Positions 15,202 through 22,883 of a stretch of 26,690 nt of DNA are shown one piece after another. Source of the stretch: a virus. The stretch lies in the IMG/VR virus record IMGVR_UViG_3300042294_004463, positions 1 through 26,690 of that record; one strand, 5' to 3'. A program made the position numbers and the translations under genes. Below the pieces are notes generated by a model, which saw only the letters and a program-made list of their open reading frames with translations, made no database searches and was not told the DNA's origin. Each line of letters opens with the position of its first letter. The first letter of the stretch is position 1.

Positions 15202-18200
15202 ATGCCGTCGCGGCGGGAAGCAGCGTGGGCTGCCACTCTTTGCTCGGCTTGGGCCGAATGCTACGGTTGCGCCGAACCCTGTTGATCATGCCCATCATGC
15301 GGTTTTTGACTGCACTTACTGCTTTTGCGCGGCCCGCCCCGCCAATGGCCAAGGCGCCTGCGCCAGTGCCAATGGCAGCAACAAGGCCGCCCCCGATAAG
15401 CAAATTGCGCTGGTTCCGCTTGCGCTCATGCCATTTGGATTCTCGCCGGACCCTCCGCTTGCTGTTGGGCGCAAACACTCGGGCGCTGCGGCCGCGTGCA
15501 TCGCGAAGATCCCACCCTTCCATATCTGCATCGTAATAGGAAAACTCCTTGCGGCTGGAAGCTGCCGCTACGCCCGCGCCGCCGACAACGGCCACGGGAG
15601 CCAAGGCAAGGCGCCGCGCATACATTTTTGCCGCGCCCTTTTTATGGGCGGCCAATTGATCGAAATAATCGCGAACATCCTTGTTGCGCGTGCTCGTCGC
15701 TACATGGCGTATGGCCTCTTTTTCATTTTGACCGTAATTGTAGAGTCGGTCTTGTATTTCTTTCTGAGCCGCATCGCGGCGTTTAGCCATCCGGGCGTGA
15801 CCGGACTTGCTTTTGACTCTTTGGCCAACCTCCCAGTCCCAATGGCCAAGAGCTTCTTTTTGACCCGCCCTGAACCTGGCATAATGACTGACCTTGAAAT
15901 CGTCTCCGGCAACGCCCGTTTTGCGCAATACGGCAGCTGTCATTCCGCCTGGCTTTTGCTTCGCCGTTTGCAGAACTTTGCCAATCACTTTTCCATGAAT
16001 GCCGCTGTTAAGAGCGGCCTGCGATGCATCGAGATAGTCAGAAACAAATCGCCCGCCGTTATAGGGGTCGCTTTTCGGCGACTTAAACACTTTTCTTTTT
16101 GCGACGTTGCCGCCATGGCGAATTTGGATTTTTGCCATTTTGTAGGCGGCTGGCAGCATGCTCGCGCCGAGCGCGGCTGTTCCCAGCCCTGCCGCCACGC
16201 CTGCCGCTTTTTTCCAAGTGCTCTTGGGCTTGTCCTCAAAAAGCACGATCGTGTGGTTGAGTCGCGCGCTCATCAGGCCAACGCTCTTCGTTACCGAATC
16301 CCGCATTTTATTCTTCTGATCTACAACGTATTTGGTGGCGCCCTTCACGCTATCGGAGTAACCGCTCACCCATTTGGGGGCGTTTGGCCGCAGGGCGCGG
16401 CGCATGACAAGGCCATGGGCGGCAAGTCCTCCGGTCAGAGCCGCGACGGCGACAGCTTTCTGAAAGTATCCCTTCTCCCATTCTCTCTTTTTGGTCTTCC
16501 TGCCCTGCACAACCTCTGTCACATCTTTCCCGAGGCGAGCGGTGCGGCGCGCTGTGCGGAATCCTTTTTCTGCTTCACGGCGAGCAGAGCTGATAAACGT
16601 AGGAAGTGTGACGGTGGCGGCGCGGCCCTCGCGATCCACCAAGTCTTCGCCGCGCACGTAGTCTTTAAAGCCTGAAGCCCGGCCAGTTCTTTCGTTGCGG
16701 ACCCAAATATCAAAAGCGTGAGTCGGCTGATTAGATGCAAATTTGAATTTGCGGCGCAGCAACGCCAAGGCAGCAATCATATTTTTGCGCTCGCCCCTGC
16801 TGTGCAAAGCGGGATTTCTAATACCCTCTTGCAGATTTTTACCTGTGGAGATCATACGCTCCGAACTCATGAGTGGGGCATGCTCAACCTGACCCACGGC
16901 GCCAGACTTCAGGGTAACTTTGCTGCTGCCAACGGGCACAGACTTGCGACCTTCGGGCAACGAATCTTTGATGATCGGACGAAGGGCGGACGAGCGGTCT
17001 GTTCGCAATTGTCTGCCTGCCCGCATGCGGCCGCGATCGGCGGACTTGCGCATGATAAGTTCCCCGCGCAATTTTGAGCCGAGCGGAAGGCTGATTTGCC
17101 CTCTGCGGGACGTTAAGGTTGCCCGCTCAGCGGCAATGCGGCGGTAGCGGTCTACTTTACTAATGGCTGGCCCATTTTCTCCGAGGCCGCGCTTGCGCAA
17201 AGACTGTTTGGCGAATTCAGACGGCGGGAGCGCCAGCGGGGTGCCGCGAGCCACTTTGCGATCTTTGCCCGTGACGTATTTGCCGAGGACATCGGCGGGG
17301 CGGGCCCCACCGGCAACCGCGGTTTTATACATGGCCTCATTTGCGGCATTGGCTTTTTTGATTGAGCGAATGCCAAGATAAGCGGCCGTGCCGACCGGAA
17401 CCGCGACACCTCCGGCAATAAGGGCGGCGTTGCGCAGCTGACGCTGTTCTTCCGTCAGTTGAAATTCCAACGGCTGCGATTTGTCGGACATCAAATAGTC
17501 TTCGACGAAGTTGCGAAGTTTATTTTTGATGCCACGGTTCCACGAGGGCTGACGCTTGCGCATATCGACAAGCATTGCTTGCTTTGTCGGGTGCTTTACA
17601 TTGTCAACAAGTGGATTGATGATTTCTCCCTTAGGATACGGGAGGCGGATCGGGGGCTTGGCCTTTCCGATGAAGAGCGATTTTTGCAAAGCTCTCCCCG
17701 CAATGCCGAACTCCACAAGTTTTTGCTCGGTGGAACAATTCCACCGCTTCAAAGCGGCTCCCTTTGGCGTCAGCTTGCCATCCTTGCTCGTAGGACCCGG
17801 CATACCTCCCATGCGCGCACAAAAGCTGGCGCGCCGCTTGGCCGACTTGCTACCCGGCTTGAGTTTGCTCGGCTCGGTCGTGACCGGACGCTTGAGGTTG
17901 CTGCCATTTTCTCGGTTGTATTGCTTGCGGTAGCTGTCGTTCAGGCCGCCGGTCTTGGCATGGCGCTTCTTGTTGTAGCCATGAAACGGTTTTTCCAGCT
18001 CAATGGTTTCAGAAGTCGATTGCATCTTTACTTTGTTCTTGAGTTTGCTTTTGATGAACTCTGTCGAGCGTTGAATCCGCTGCTTCATGCAGCTGTTGCA
18101 ACATCCAGCCAGTTCAATGGTGCGGCTAGTTGCCGACATTTTGCGGATGTCTTTGCGAAGATTGCGAATGGTGTCCACCTGTTGTCCTTCATCGGCTCCG

Positions 18201-19570
18201 GTAAATGCGCCATAGCCGCCACCGGCCACTGCACCGACGCCCGTGGCTTTGAGAGAGCCAGATTTGGTTAGCCAATTAGCTGGACGCCATTCATTGGCGA
18301 GACCGGCAATTTTGCGGTTAATTTTGGGAACTCGGCGCATGAGCAGGCCGCCCGCAGCCCCCGCCGCCGTGCCAACGATGGCACCGCCAACCGCAGAACG
18401 GATGGCAAAGGGCGCGCGCTCCTTGGGTTTGGGTTCGCCTACGATTTTGCTTCCTACAATGCTGCCACCGCCAACAACCCCGCCGGTAAACAAGGCTCCC
18501 AGAGCGCCGGTTTTAAGGGCGCCGCCGAGACCTACTCCCCTGCGAAGCAGGGCTAGGCCGCCAAGACCGGCGCCGGATGCAGCACCAGAAAGGCCCGCGG
18601 TTAGATATGGGTTTATCTCCTTCTTTTTCTTTTCGGCAAATTCAAAACGTCCATCCGACATCTTGAACTTCTTACGTAAGATCCTGTAAGCGCCATATCC
18701 AGCTGCCCCTATACCGGCAAGAGCCGGAACGCTTTCGGCCTTTTTGTCTCCTCTCTGACGCTCTCCGTAAGGATCGCGGCGGTGCTTGGTCAACTGTCGA
18801 ATGCCTAAAACGCCAGCAATTCCGGCCGCCGCGCCGAAACCTGCGGCACTGCCCGTCGGCATTGCGCGCAAATAGGCGCGCGCAGGACCTACTTTTGCGC
18901 CGCTTGGAATAAGTTTTCCGGGCCGGTAACTCTTACGTAAGAGTGCGCCTCCGACTGCTCCGGCCACGCCCGCGCGAAGCAAATTGGCATCGCGCCGGTC
19001 CAAGTCCTCATCTCTGATCTTTTTGACCCAACGATCTCTTGGAACCCTGCCGGTCAGTGGAATCCCAGCTTCATATCCAATTGGCAATGGCTCTTGGCGG
19101 CGACTACTCATCTCAAGTCGTCCCCTGTCAATTCGGGCAAACCTGCTTTCTTTGTTCTCCGGCTTGAAGTGCCTCGGCATCTTCATGGCTTTACGCAACG
19201 CTGGGGAACGATCGGGAAAGCGCGGCTCTTGGTAGGCCACGATTTCCACCGGAACCTTAGTGATGCCCTCTTGCTGTGCAGCCACCATGCGATGCCTTCC
19301 CTCATGGCCGGTGACTTTGAAATTCGCCGGATGATTGAATCCGCCGCCGCGCGCGCGGTTTACAAAAAGTTGCGGCGCATCAATCTTTTCCCCTGACCGG
19401 ATAGCCTTTCGGTATTTCTCTACAGCCGGTCCATGCGCGCCTCCTTTCCCAAAAGGCAAAGCCTTTTTCAGAAAGTCAGCGGGAGTCATTGTTGCCGCCT
19501 GCGACTTCCACTTAATGTATTCCCGCGAAATACGAAACTTTCCGGCCAATTCGTGGCGCACCAATTTCAT
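15200..19570 (-). CDS. Giant modular protein, candidate ejected polyvalent-type protein
   Basis: 1456 residues from ATG at 19570 (MKLVRHELAGKF), which overlaps the upstream stop as ATGA; a GTG five codons earlier is possible. Residues ~55-112 resemble a ParB/sulfiredoxin-like domain (AIRSGEKIDAPQL, then GHEGRHRMVAAQQEGITKVPV). About twelve Gly/Ala-rich hydrophobic segments follow, near 198, 240, 281, 322, 348, 391, 441, 713, 1038, 1120, 1321 and 1388. Residues ~526-613 form a basic domain ending SFCARMGGM...ALKRWNC, which I associate with DUF6321 of aquatic viruses. The protein is very basic. Its place between portal and protease is where MuF or ejection proteins are often encoded. Internal MS-starting stretches (154, 304, 478, 694, 1100) suggest a fusion of several units. 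Confidence 0.8.
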   Translation of the reverse strand: MKLVRHELAGKFRISREYIKWKSQAATMTPADFLKKALPFGKGGAHGPAVEKYRKAIRSGEKIDAPQLFVNRARGGGFNHPANFKVTGHEGRHRMVAAQQEGITKVPVEIVAYQEPRFPDRSPALRKAMKMPRHFKPENKESRFARIDRGRLEMSSRRQEPLPIGYEAGIPLTGRVPRDRWVKKIRDEDLDRRDANLLRAGVAGAVGGALLRKSYRPGKLIPSGAKVGPARAYLRAMPTGSAAGFGAAAGIAGVLGIRQLTKHRRDPYGERQRGDKKAESVPALAGIGAAGYGAYRILRKKFKMSDGRFEFAEKKKKEINPYLTAGLSGAASGAGLGGLALLRRGVGLGGALKTGALGALFTGGVVGGGSIVGSKIVGEPKPKERAPFAIRSAVGGAIVGTAAGAAGGLLMRRVPKINRKIAGLANEWRPANWLTKSGSLKATGVGAVAGGGYGAFTGADEGQQVDTIRNLRKDIRKMSATSRTIELAGCCNSCMKQRIQRSTEFIKSKLKNKVKMQSTSETIELEKPFHGYNKKRHAKTGGLNDSYRKQYNRENGSNLKRPVTTEPSKLKPGSKSAKRRASFCARMGGMPGPTSKDGKLTPKGAALKRWNCSTEQKLVEFGIAGRALQKSLFIGKAKPPIRLPYPKGEIINPLVDNVKHPTKQAMLVDMRKRQPSWNRGIKNKLRNFVEDYLMSDKSQPLEFQLTEEQRQLRNAALIAGGVAVPVGTAAYLGIRSIKKANAANEAMYKTAVAGGARPADVLGKYVTGKDRKVARGTPLALPPSEFAKQSLRKRGLGENGPAISKVDRYRRIAAERATLTSRRGQISLPLGSKLRGELIMRKSADRGRMRAGRQLRTDRSSALRPIIKDSLPEGRKSVPVGSSKVTLKSGAVGQVEHAPLMSSERMISTGKNLQEGIRNPALHSRGERKNMIAALALLRRKFKFASNQPTHAFDIWVRNERTGRASGFKDYVRGEDLVDREGRAATVTLPTFISSARREAEKGFRTARRTARLGKDVTEVVQGRKTKKREWEKGYFQKAVAVAALTGGLAAHGLVMRRALRPNAPKWVSGYSDSVKGATKYVVDQKNKMRDSVTKSVGLMSARLNHTIVLFEDKPKSTWKKAAGVAAGLGTAALGASMLPAAYKMAKIQIRHGGNVAKRKVFKSPKSDPYNGGRFVSDYLDASQAALNSGIHGKVIGKVLQTAKQKPGGMTAAVLRKTGVAGDDFKVSHYARFRAGQKEALGHWDWEVGQRVKSKSGHARMAKRRDAAQKEIQDRLYNYGQNEKEAIRHVATSTRNKDVRDYFDQLAAHKKGAAKMYARRLALAPVAVVGGAGVAAASSRKEFSYYDADMEGWDLRDARGRSARVFAPNSKRRVRRESKWHERKRNQRNLLIGGGLVAAIGTGAGALAIGGAGRAKAVSAVKNRMMGMINRVRRNRSIRPKPSKEWQPTLLPAATA
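18670..18681. repeat. Palindrome TCTTACGTAAGA, copy 2
   Basis: Identical 12-mer in the giant gene, coding part of ILRKKF, 8 nt before internal Met304. Confidence 0.6.
18931..18942. repeat. Palindrome TCTTACGTAAGA, copy 3
   Basis: Identical 12-mer in the giant gene, coding part of LLRKSY, 261 bp from copy 2. Confidence 0.6.
19126..19133 (-). promoter_or_regulatory. Start-associated motif AATTGACA inside the giant gene
   Basis: 14 nt before the in-frame internal ATG at 19111 (Met154, MSSRRQEPLPIG). Confidence 0.6.
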
Positions 19571-19746
19571 ACCACTGTCCCCCACCTGTGAATAAACATC
19601 TGCATCCCGTTCCGAAGCTGCTGCAGATCACGGCGGGCAATGGCCAAGTCCATCGTCAGCTTGTCAGCGCGGTCCACGAGGGACCGCAACTCATTCATCG
19701 CCGCCGCTTGCTGTGACGCTTCCGCTGTTTGAATTTCCGCTTCCAT
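19567..19746 (-). CDS. Small helical protein overlapping the portal gene
   Basis: 59 residues starting MEAEIQTAEASQQAAAMNEL. The start ATG at 19746 has a GGAG Shine-Dalgarno about 7 nt upstream and overlaps the portal gene end by 56 nt in another frame. A second ATG at 19698 would overlap the portal stop by only 8 nt and give 43 residues, but has no ribosome site. The protein is predicted as one long helix (LRSLVDRADKLTMDLAIARR). The stop overlaps the next start as ATGA. The role is unknown; a small head or portal-associated protein is possible. Confidence 0.55.
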   Translation of the reverse strand: MEAEIQTAEASQQAAAMNELRSLVDRADKLTMDLAIARRDLQQLRNGMQMFIHRWGTVV

Positions 19747-21427
19747 TAGTTTGCTCCACTTTGGGGCGCTTTTCCGGCACAAGGGCTTCGGCCTTGGTGC
19801 GCGGGACGCCGTAAACGAAGACCAGGCTTTGGATCGCGCTTTCGCGCTCCAGCTTGCCTTCGGCATAGGCCGTCAGCACTTCGATGAGTTGCGCGGCGGG
19901 CTTCTCGCCGACCTTGGCAATGTAGCCCTTGGGCGCTGGCGGGGGCGGGGCGGGCGGCATGTTGATGGCCGCCAGCATCTGGGTCGCATTGCTGAGCGAC
20001 GGCGAGATGAGTTCGATTGGCACGGCGCTCTGGGCCGCAACTTCCTGAAGCTCTTTGACTTCGCGAGCCAAGGTGCGGCTGATTTCCAAGCTGCTGCTGC
20101 CGTCGATCTCCTCGACAATCTTGCCGCGCGTGATCAGGCCGTTCTGCAAAAGGAGCAGTTGTTCTTGAACATAGTTGCCGGTATCGCCGGTCAAGCGGGC
20201 GCCGAAGTTCCAGCTACCCTGCTGCCAATCGGGATGCCACGGAACCGCGCCCATGGCGATGCCGCGCTCGATCACGATGTCGCGCAGCCGATTGAGCACC
20301 TTGTCCACCATGAGCTGCTGGTAAGTCGCGATGGCGCGCATGGCCTGCATGACTTCGATGCGGGCGGTCACGCCGCCAAGCTGGGCCATGTCGTAAACAA
20401 ACCCGTAGGGCAAGTTCATGCCCAAGGCGATTTCCCTGACGAGAATCTGGACAAACTGCATGAGGTTGGCAGAAGGACGGCCCGTGCTGCCGGGGAACGT
20501 AATGTCTTCGCCTTCCTGAAGCCGCTTGATCATTCCGGCCTCGACTCGCATCGAATTGGTTGAGCCCGATCCGTCTTTCTTCGTCAGCCAATCCAGACCG
20601 GAGCCGGTCGGAACGCTGTCCTTGCGGCGAATAAAGCCCGCAAACGCCGCCGCGAATTTCATGGCCTGCTTCTCAAAGCCAAAAAGTTCGTGAATGTCCC
20701 GCGCGTGCGGAAGGGCGCAGCTCATCCAACTCTCGCCGTGATATTGGTCGGCGCGGATGGGACGGAAAAGGTGCAGGAAGGAATCCGGCCCGATCTCCAT
20801 CTCCAAGTTGTATTGGCCCATGCGGGATCGCTTGTAGATCTCGTAACCCACCACCCTTCCGTATTCGTCGATCTTGATGCCCTGGATATTGGACTCGTCG
20901 GAATTAATCCGGTCGGGGCCGCCGATCCGGTCGGCTTCGATGGGCTGGAGGCGCAATTCGTCGCCGTCAGGAACAAGAATCCAGCCATACTCGCCATCCC
21001 TCACCATGCCGCGAAAACCGAGCTGAAGAAGCTCCACCAAGCGGAAGCGTCCGGTTAGATCCGCTCGTCCGCACCAATCGTGGAAGTAGTCTTGATAGGC
21101 CGCATCCATCTCCGTGTCTCCCGTGCGGCTTTGGTAAGTAATTGACCCGCAAGTATATTGCACCAGCTTGTCGAGCAGGCCGCGCACAAACGGAAACTTC
21201 TCCTCCATGTCCCGTGCCTCCCAAACGCGGTCAATCCGCTGCCGGTTGCGGCGAGCGGATTCGGAGGCGGCGTGACGGCTGCGGCCACCGCTGTAACCCC
21301 GCTGCTCGGCCTTCCAATCCCCGCGCTCAAATTCGGTCAGCCAGTAGCGAGCCGTTAAACGACGAACAGCCGCCTCAGGTGAGACGGCGGCCAGTGCTTT
21401 GTCGAAAAATGTGATTTTTTGCTCCAC
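19691..21427 (-). CDS. Portal protein, lambda gpB-like
   Basis: 578 residues from GTG at 21427, which directly follows the TAA of the gpW-like gene. Blocks typical of lambda-family portals are present: an Arg-rich N-terminal RNRQRIDRVWEARD (about 60-73), a LLDKLVQYTCG segment, and HLFRPIRADQYHGESWMSCA near 220-240 with the usual H-x-F-x-P-x-R-x-x-Q pattern. A long helical part follows, and a Pro-rich then Ser/Gly-rich tail (NGSGNSNSGSVTASGGDE). The portal is the dodecameric ring through which DNA enters and leaves the head. The gpW-like gene before it repeats the lambda W-B order. Confidence 0.9.
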   Translation of the reverse strand: MEQKITFFDKALAAVSPEAAVRRLTARYWLTEFERGDWKAEQRGYSGGRSRHAASESARRNRQRIDRVWEARDMEEKFPFVRGLLDKLVQYTCGSITYQSRTGDTEMDAAYQDYFHDWCGRADLTGRFRLVELLQLGFRGMVRDGEYGWILVPDGDELRLQPIEADRIGGPDRINSDESNIQGIKIDEYGRVVGYEIYKRSRMGQYNLEMEIGPDSFLHLFRPIRADQYHGESWMSCALPHARDIHELFGFEKQAMKFAAAFAGFIRRKDSVPTGSGLDWLTKKDGSGSTNSMRVEAGMIKRLQEGEDITFPGSTGRPSANLMQFVQILVREIALGMNLPYGFVYDMAQLGGVTARIEVMQAMRAIATYQQLMVDKVLNRLRDIVIERGIAMGAVPWHPDWQQGSWNFGARLTGDTGNYVQEQLLLLQNGLITRGKIVEEIDGSSSLEISRTLAREVKELQEVAAQSAVPIELISPSLSNATQMLAAINMPPAPPPPAPKGYIAKVGEKPAAQLIEVLTAYAEGKLERESAIQSLVFVYGVPRTKAEALVPEKRPKVEQTNGSGNSNSGSVTASGGDE

Positions 21428-21673
21428 TTAAACAGTGACTCCCGAAAAATCGGCAACGGCGGTGAAGTCCTCTTCCCGATAGTTTCTCATCCGTTTTACT
21501 CTGTTGGCGGCCTGAAGCCGGTCGCGCACTTCGCGCAGATCCTTGGTGTAGGACTTGCTCCCGACCTGTTGGCTGGCAAAGGGCGAGGCCAGCTTTTTCA
21601 AATCCTCAATCTCGGACGCAAGCTCCGCATCTGTGTAGCTCGCATAAATTTCTGCCCAGTCAGCCGCCGCCAT
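21428..21673 (-). CDS. gpW-like head-tail joining protein
   Basis: 81 residues, helical: ASYTDAELASEIEDLKKL, then QQVGSKSYTKDLREVRDRL. Length, a turn around VGSKSYTKDL, and position directly before a lambda-type portal match the gpW head-tail joining family, which seals DNA in the head and gives a site for tail attachment. The assignment rests partly on gene order. The ATG lies 13 nt after AATTGACA, which carries the TGA of the upstream gene, and there is no Shine-Dalgarno. The TAA stop abuts the portal GTG. Confidence 0.7.
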   Translation of the reverse strand: MAAADWAEIYASYTDAELASEIEDLKKLASPFASQQVGSKSYTKDLREVRDRLQAANRVKRMRNYREEDFTAVADFSGVTV

Positions 21674-21686
21674 GTCGAAGGAGGCG

Positions 21687-21694
21687 TGTCAATT
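21687..21694 (-). promoter_or_regulatory. Start-associated motif AATTGACA
   Basis: 13 nt before the ATG at 21673 of the gpW-like gene; carries the TGA of the upstream gene. Confidence 0.65.
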
Positions 21695-22048
21695 CGGACG
21701 ATGGCGTTCTTTTTTCACTTTGACGGCTTTTTCCAAATGCAGCTTATGCTTTTTATCCTTCGTTATGTAATCCAGATCCCAACTCAGCATTTCCAAATAA
21801 GAGGCCGAAAAGAACTGTGCTTGCGCTCGATCCAAGGTCCACATGGGCATTGTGGCTGTTGCCAAGGCAATCCCCGCCTCTTTGTAGCCCAGCCCTGCGT
21901 TGATAAAGTCATGGATTGTCAATCCGCACCTCGTTGTGCCCGCGAAGTATTTGCGCTGTTTCCGCCACTTCCAATAGATGTGGTAGCCCGCGCGAACGGA
22001 TTTTGCCCCGTGGTGAATTTCTTCGCTCGAATTTAGTATTTCGCCCAT
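21689..22048 (-). CDS. Hypothetical protein between FkbM-like and gpW-like genes
   Basis: 119 residues from ATG at 22048 (MGEILNSSEEIHHGAKSVR), overlapping the end of the methyltransferase gene by 16 nt. A longer open stretch upstream lies wholly within that gene and is rejected. No domain is recognised. The protein is aromatic-rich in the first third (GYHIYWKWRKQRKYF) and ends in a basic tail (KKHKLHLEKAVKVKKERHRP). In lambda-like order this slot would hold the terminase, but at this size it is not a large terminase. A small DNA-binding or packaging role is possible but unsupported. Confidence 0.65.
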   Translation of the reverse strand: MGEILNSSEEIHHGAKSVRAGYHIYWKWRKQRKYFAGTTRCGLTIHDFINAGLGYKEAGIALATATMPMWTLDRAQAQFFSASYLEMLSWDLDYITKDKKHKLHLEKAVKVKKERHRPN

Positions 22049-22632
22049 AAAATATCGCTGACATCCTCGCCCAAAATCTCGTAGCCGCAAGAATGAAGGC
22101 TGTCGCAAATTTCCTGATAGAACGGGTTGCGCCATCCGGTGTGGGTAAAGTGCATCTCCAGCCGGATCAGCTTTGGCTCCGTCCGCATGTCGCGGATGAC
22201 AAACCATTCGGCGCCTTCGGTATCCACGCAAAGCACATCAAGCTGGTGCTTTTCCAAGCTCCACCAAGGATAGCTGGTCACTGTCCGCACAAACTGCGGA
22301 TCGAAGCTGTCGCGATTCATGGCCGAATGTTTGTGGTGCTCATCCGGCGCTTGGCCTTTGGGAACGTCTTCGATCCAGCTCCCCTCGCCACGGTCGTAGA
22401 GTTTGACCTCGCCTCTGGTCGCTCCTACCACGCCTTCAACAACCTTGGCGGTCGGAAATGCTTCGCGCAAGCGGGCGCAGCACCAAGGCAGCGGTTCGAC
22501 CAAGATGCCTTCCACGCCCTTGCGCAGCCACGGCGCTACGGAGCATTTCTCCGGTTCATTGACTCCTACTTCAGCGACCAAGCGCGGCTGGCCGCCCCAG
22601 ATTCGACGATAGATGGTTTCGAGTGCAAACAT
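22033..22632 (-). CDS. FkbM-like SAM-dependent methyltransferase
   Basis: 199 residues. RLVAEVGVNEPEK (17-29) is the SAM-binding motif I of a Rossmann methyltransferase, E46 in GILVEPLP is the expected acidic residue after strand 2, and LDVLCVDTEGAEW (131-143) is the DxEGxE block typical of the FkbM family. FkbM enzymes often methylate sugar hydroxyls on glycans. A GT9 glycosyltransferase in the same operon supports glycan modification of the host surface or virion. There is no signal or membrane segment. The ATG at 22632 has no clear Shine-Dalgarno; a short inverted repeat (22646-22670) lies just upstream. Confidence in the family is high, in the substrate low. Confidence 0.8.
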   Translation of the reverse strand: MFALETIYRRIWGGQPRLVAEVGVNEPEKCSVAPWLRKGVEGILVEPLPWCCARLREAFPTAKVVEGVVGATRGEVKLYDRGEGSWIEDVPKGQAPDEHHKHSAMNRDSFDPQFVRTVTSYPWWSLEKHQLDVLCVDTEGAEWFVIRDMRTEPKLIRLEMHFTHTGWRNPFYQEICDSLHSCGYEILGEDVSDILWAKY

Positions 22633-22730
22633 AAGTAGTTGGCGGGTTCCGTTTTATGCGGTTACGGAACAAGGGATATGAATGACCAGTGAAAGTGAAC
22701 ACACCGCCGCATTCCTTGTTGCCGCCAAAG

Positions 22731-22883
22731 TCATAATTTGATCGTTACCCACCACAGCCCCGCTTGGGCAAAACTGTAGCCAAACCAGATCATGGCCTGT
22801 GGGATTTTGCCGTTGATGGCCTGCTCGACGCCGATCACCGCGTAAGCAAGGCCCGTGAGAGCTATAAGGATCGCGCTAGTCAT
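22731..22883 (-). CDS. Small two-helix membrane protein
   Basis: 50 residues starting MTSAILIALTGLAYAVIGVE. Two hydrophobic segments, about 3-19 and 29-48 (AMIWFGYSFAQAGLWWVTIK), are separated by a short polar turn (EQAINGK), giving a likely hairpin in the inner membrane. The ATG overlaps the end of the lipoprotein gene (its TAG lies inside the first codons), a coupling typical of this operon. Function is unknown; a holin-like or exclusion role is possible but no lysin is nearby. Confidence 0.65.
   Translation of the reverse strand: MTSAILIALTGLAYAVIGVEQAINGKIPQAMIWFGYSFAQAGLWWVTIKL

Noticed and set aside
15428-16675. A 415-codon plus-strand open stretch opposite the giant gene
   Set aside because: Antisense of a GC-rich coding frame; composition and lack of operon context do not support a gene.
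17606-17611. A further TTGACA inside the giant gene and another near 25149-25154
   Set aside because: Flanking bases do not match A(A/G) and neither lies at the right distance before an in-frame start that begins a recognisable unit.
21689-22036. Terminase small or large subunit upstream of the portal
   Set aside because: The 119-residue protein lacks Walker or nuclease motifs and is far too short for a large terminase; no HTH was clear for a small one. Terminase is probably outside the window.
22646-22670. Hairpin GTTCCG...CGGAAC upstream of the FkbM-like gene as a terminator or riboswitch
   Set aside because: Only a 6-bp stem with a 13-nt loop and no U-run; too weak to name.
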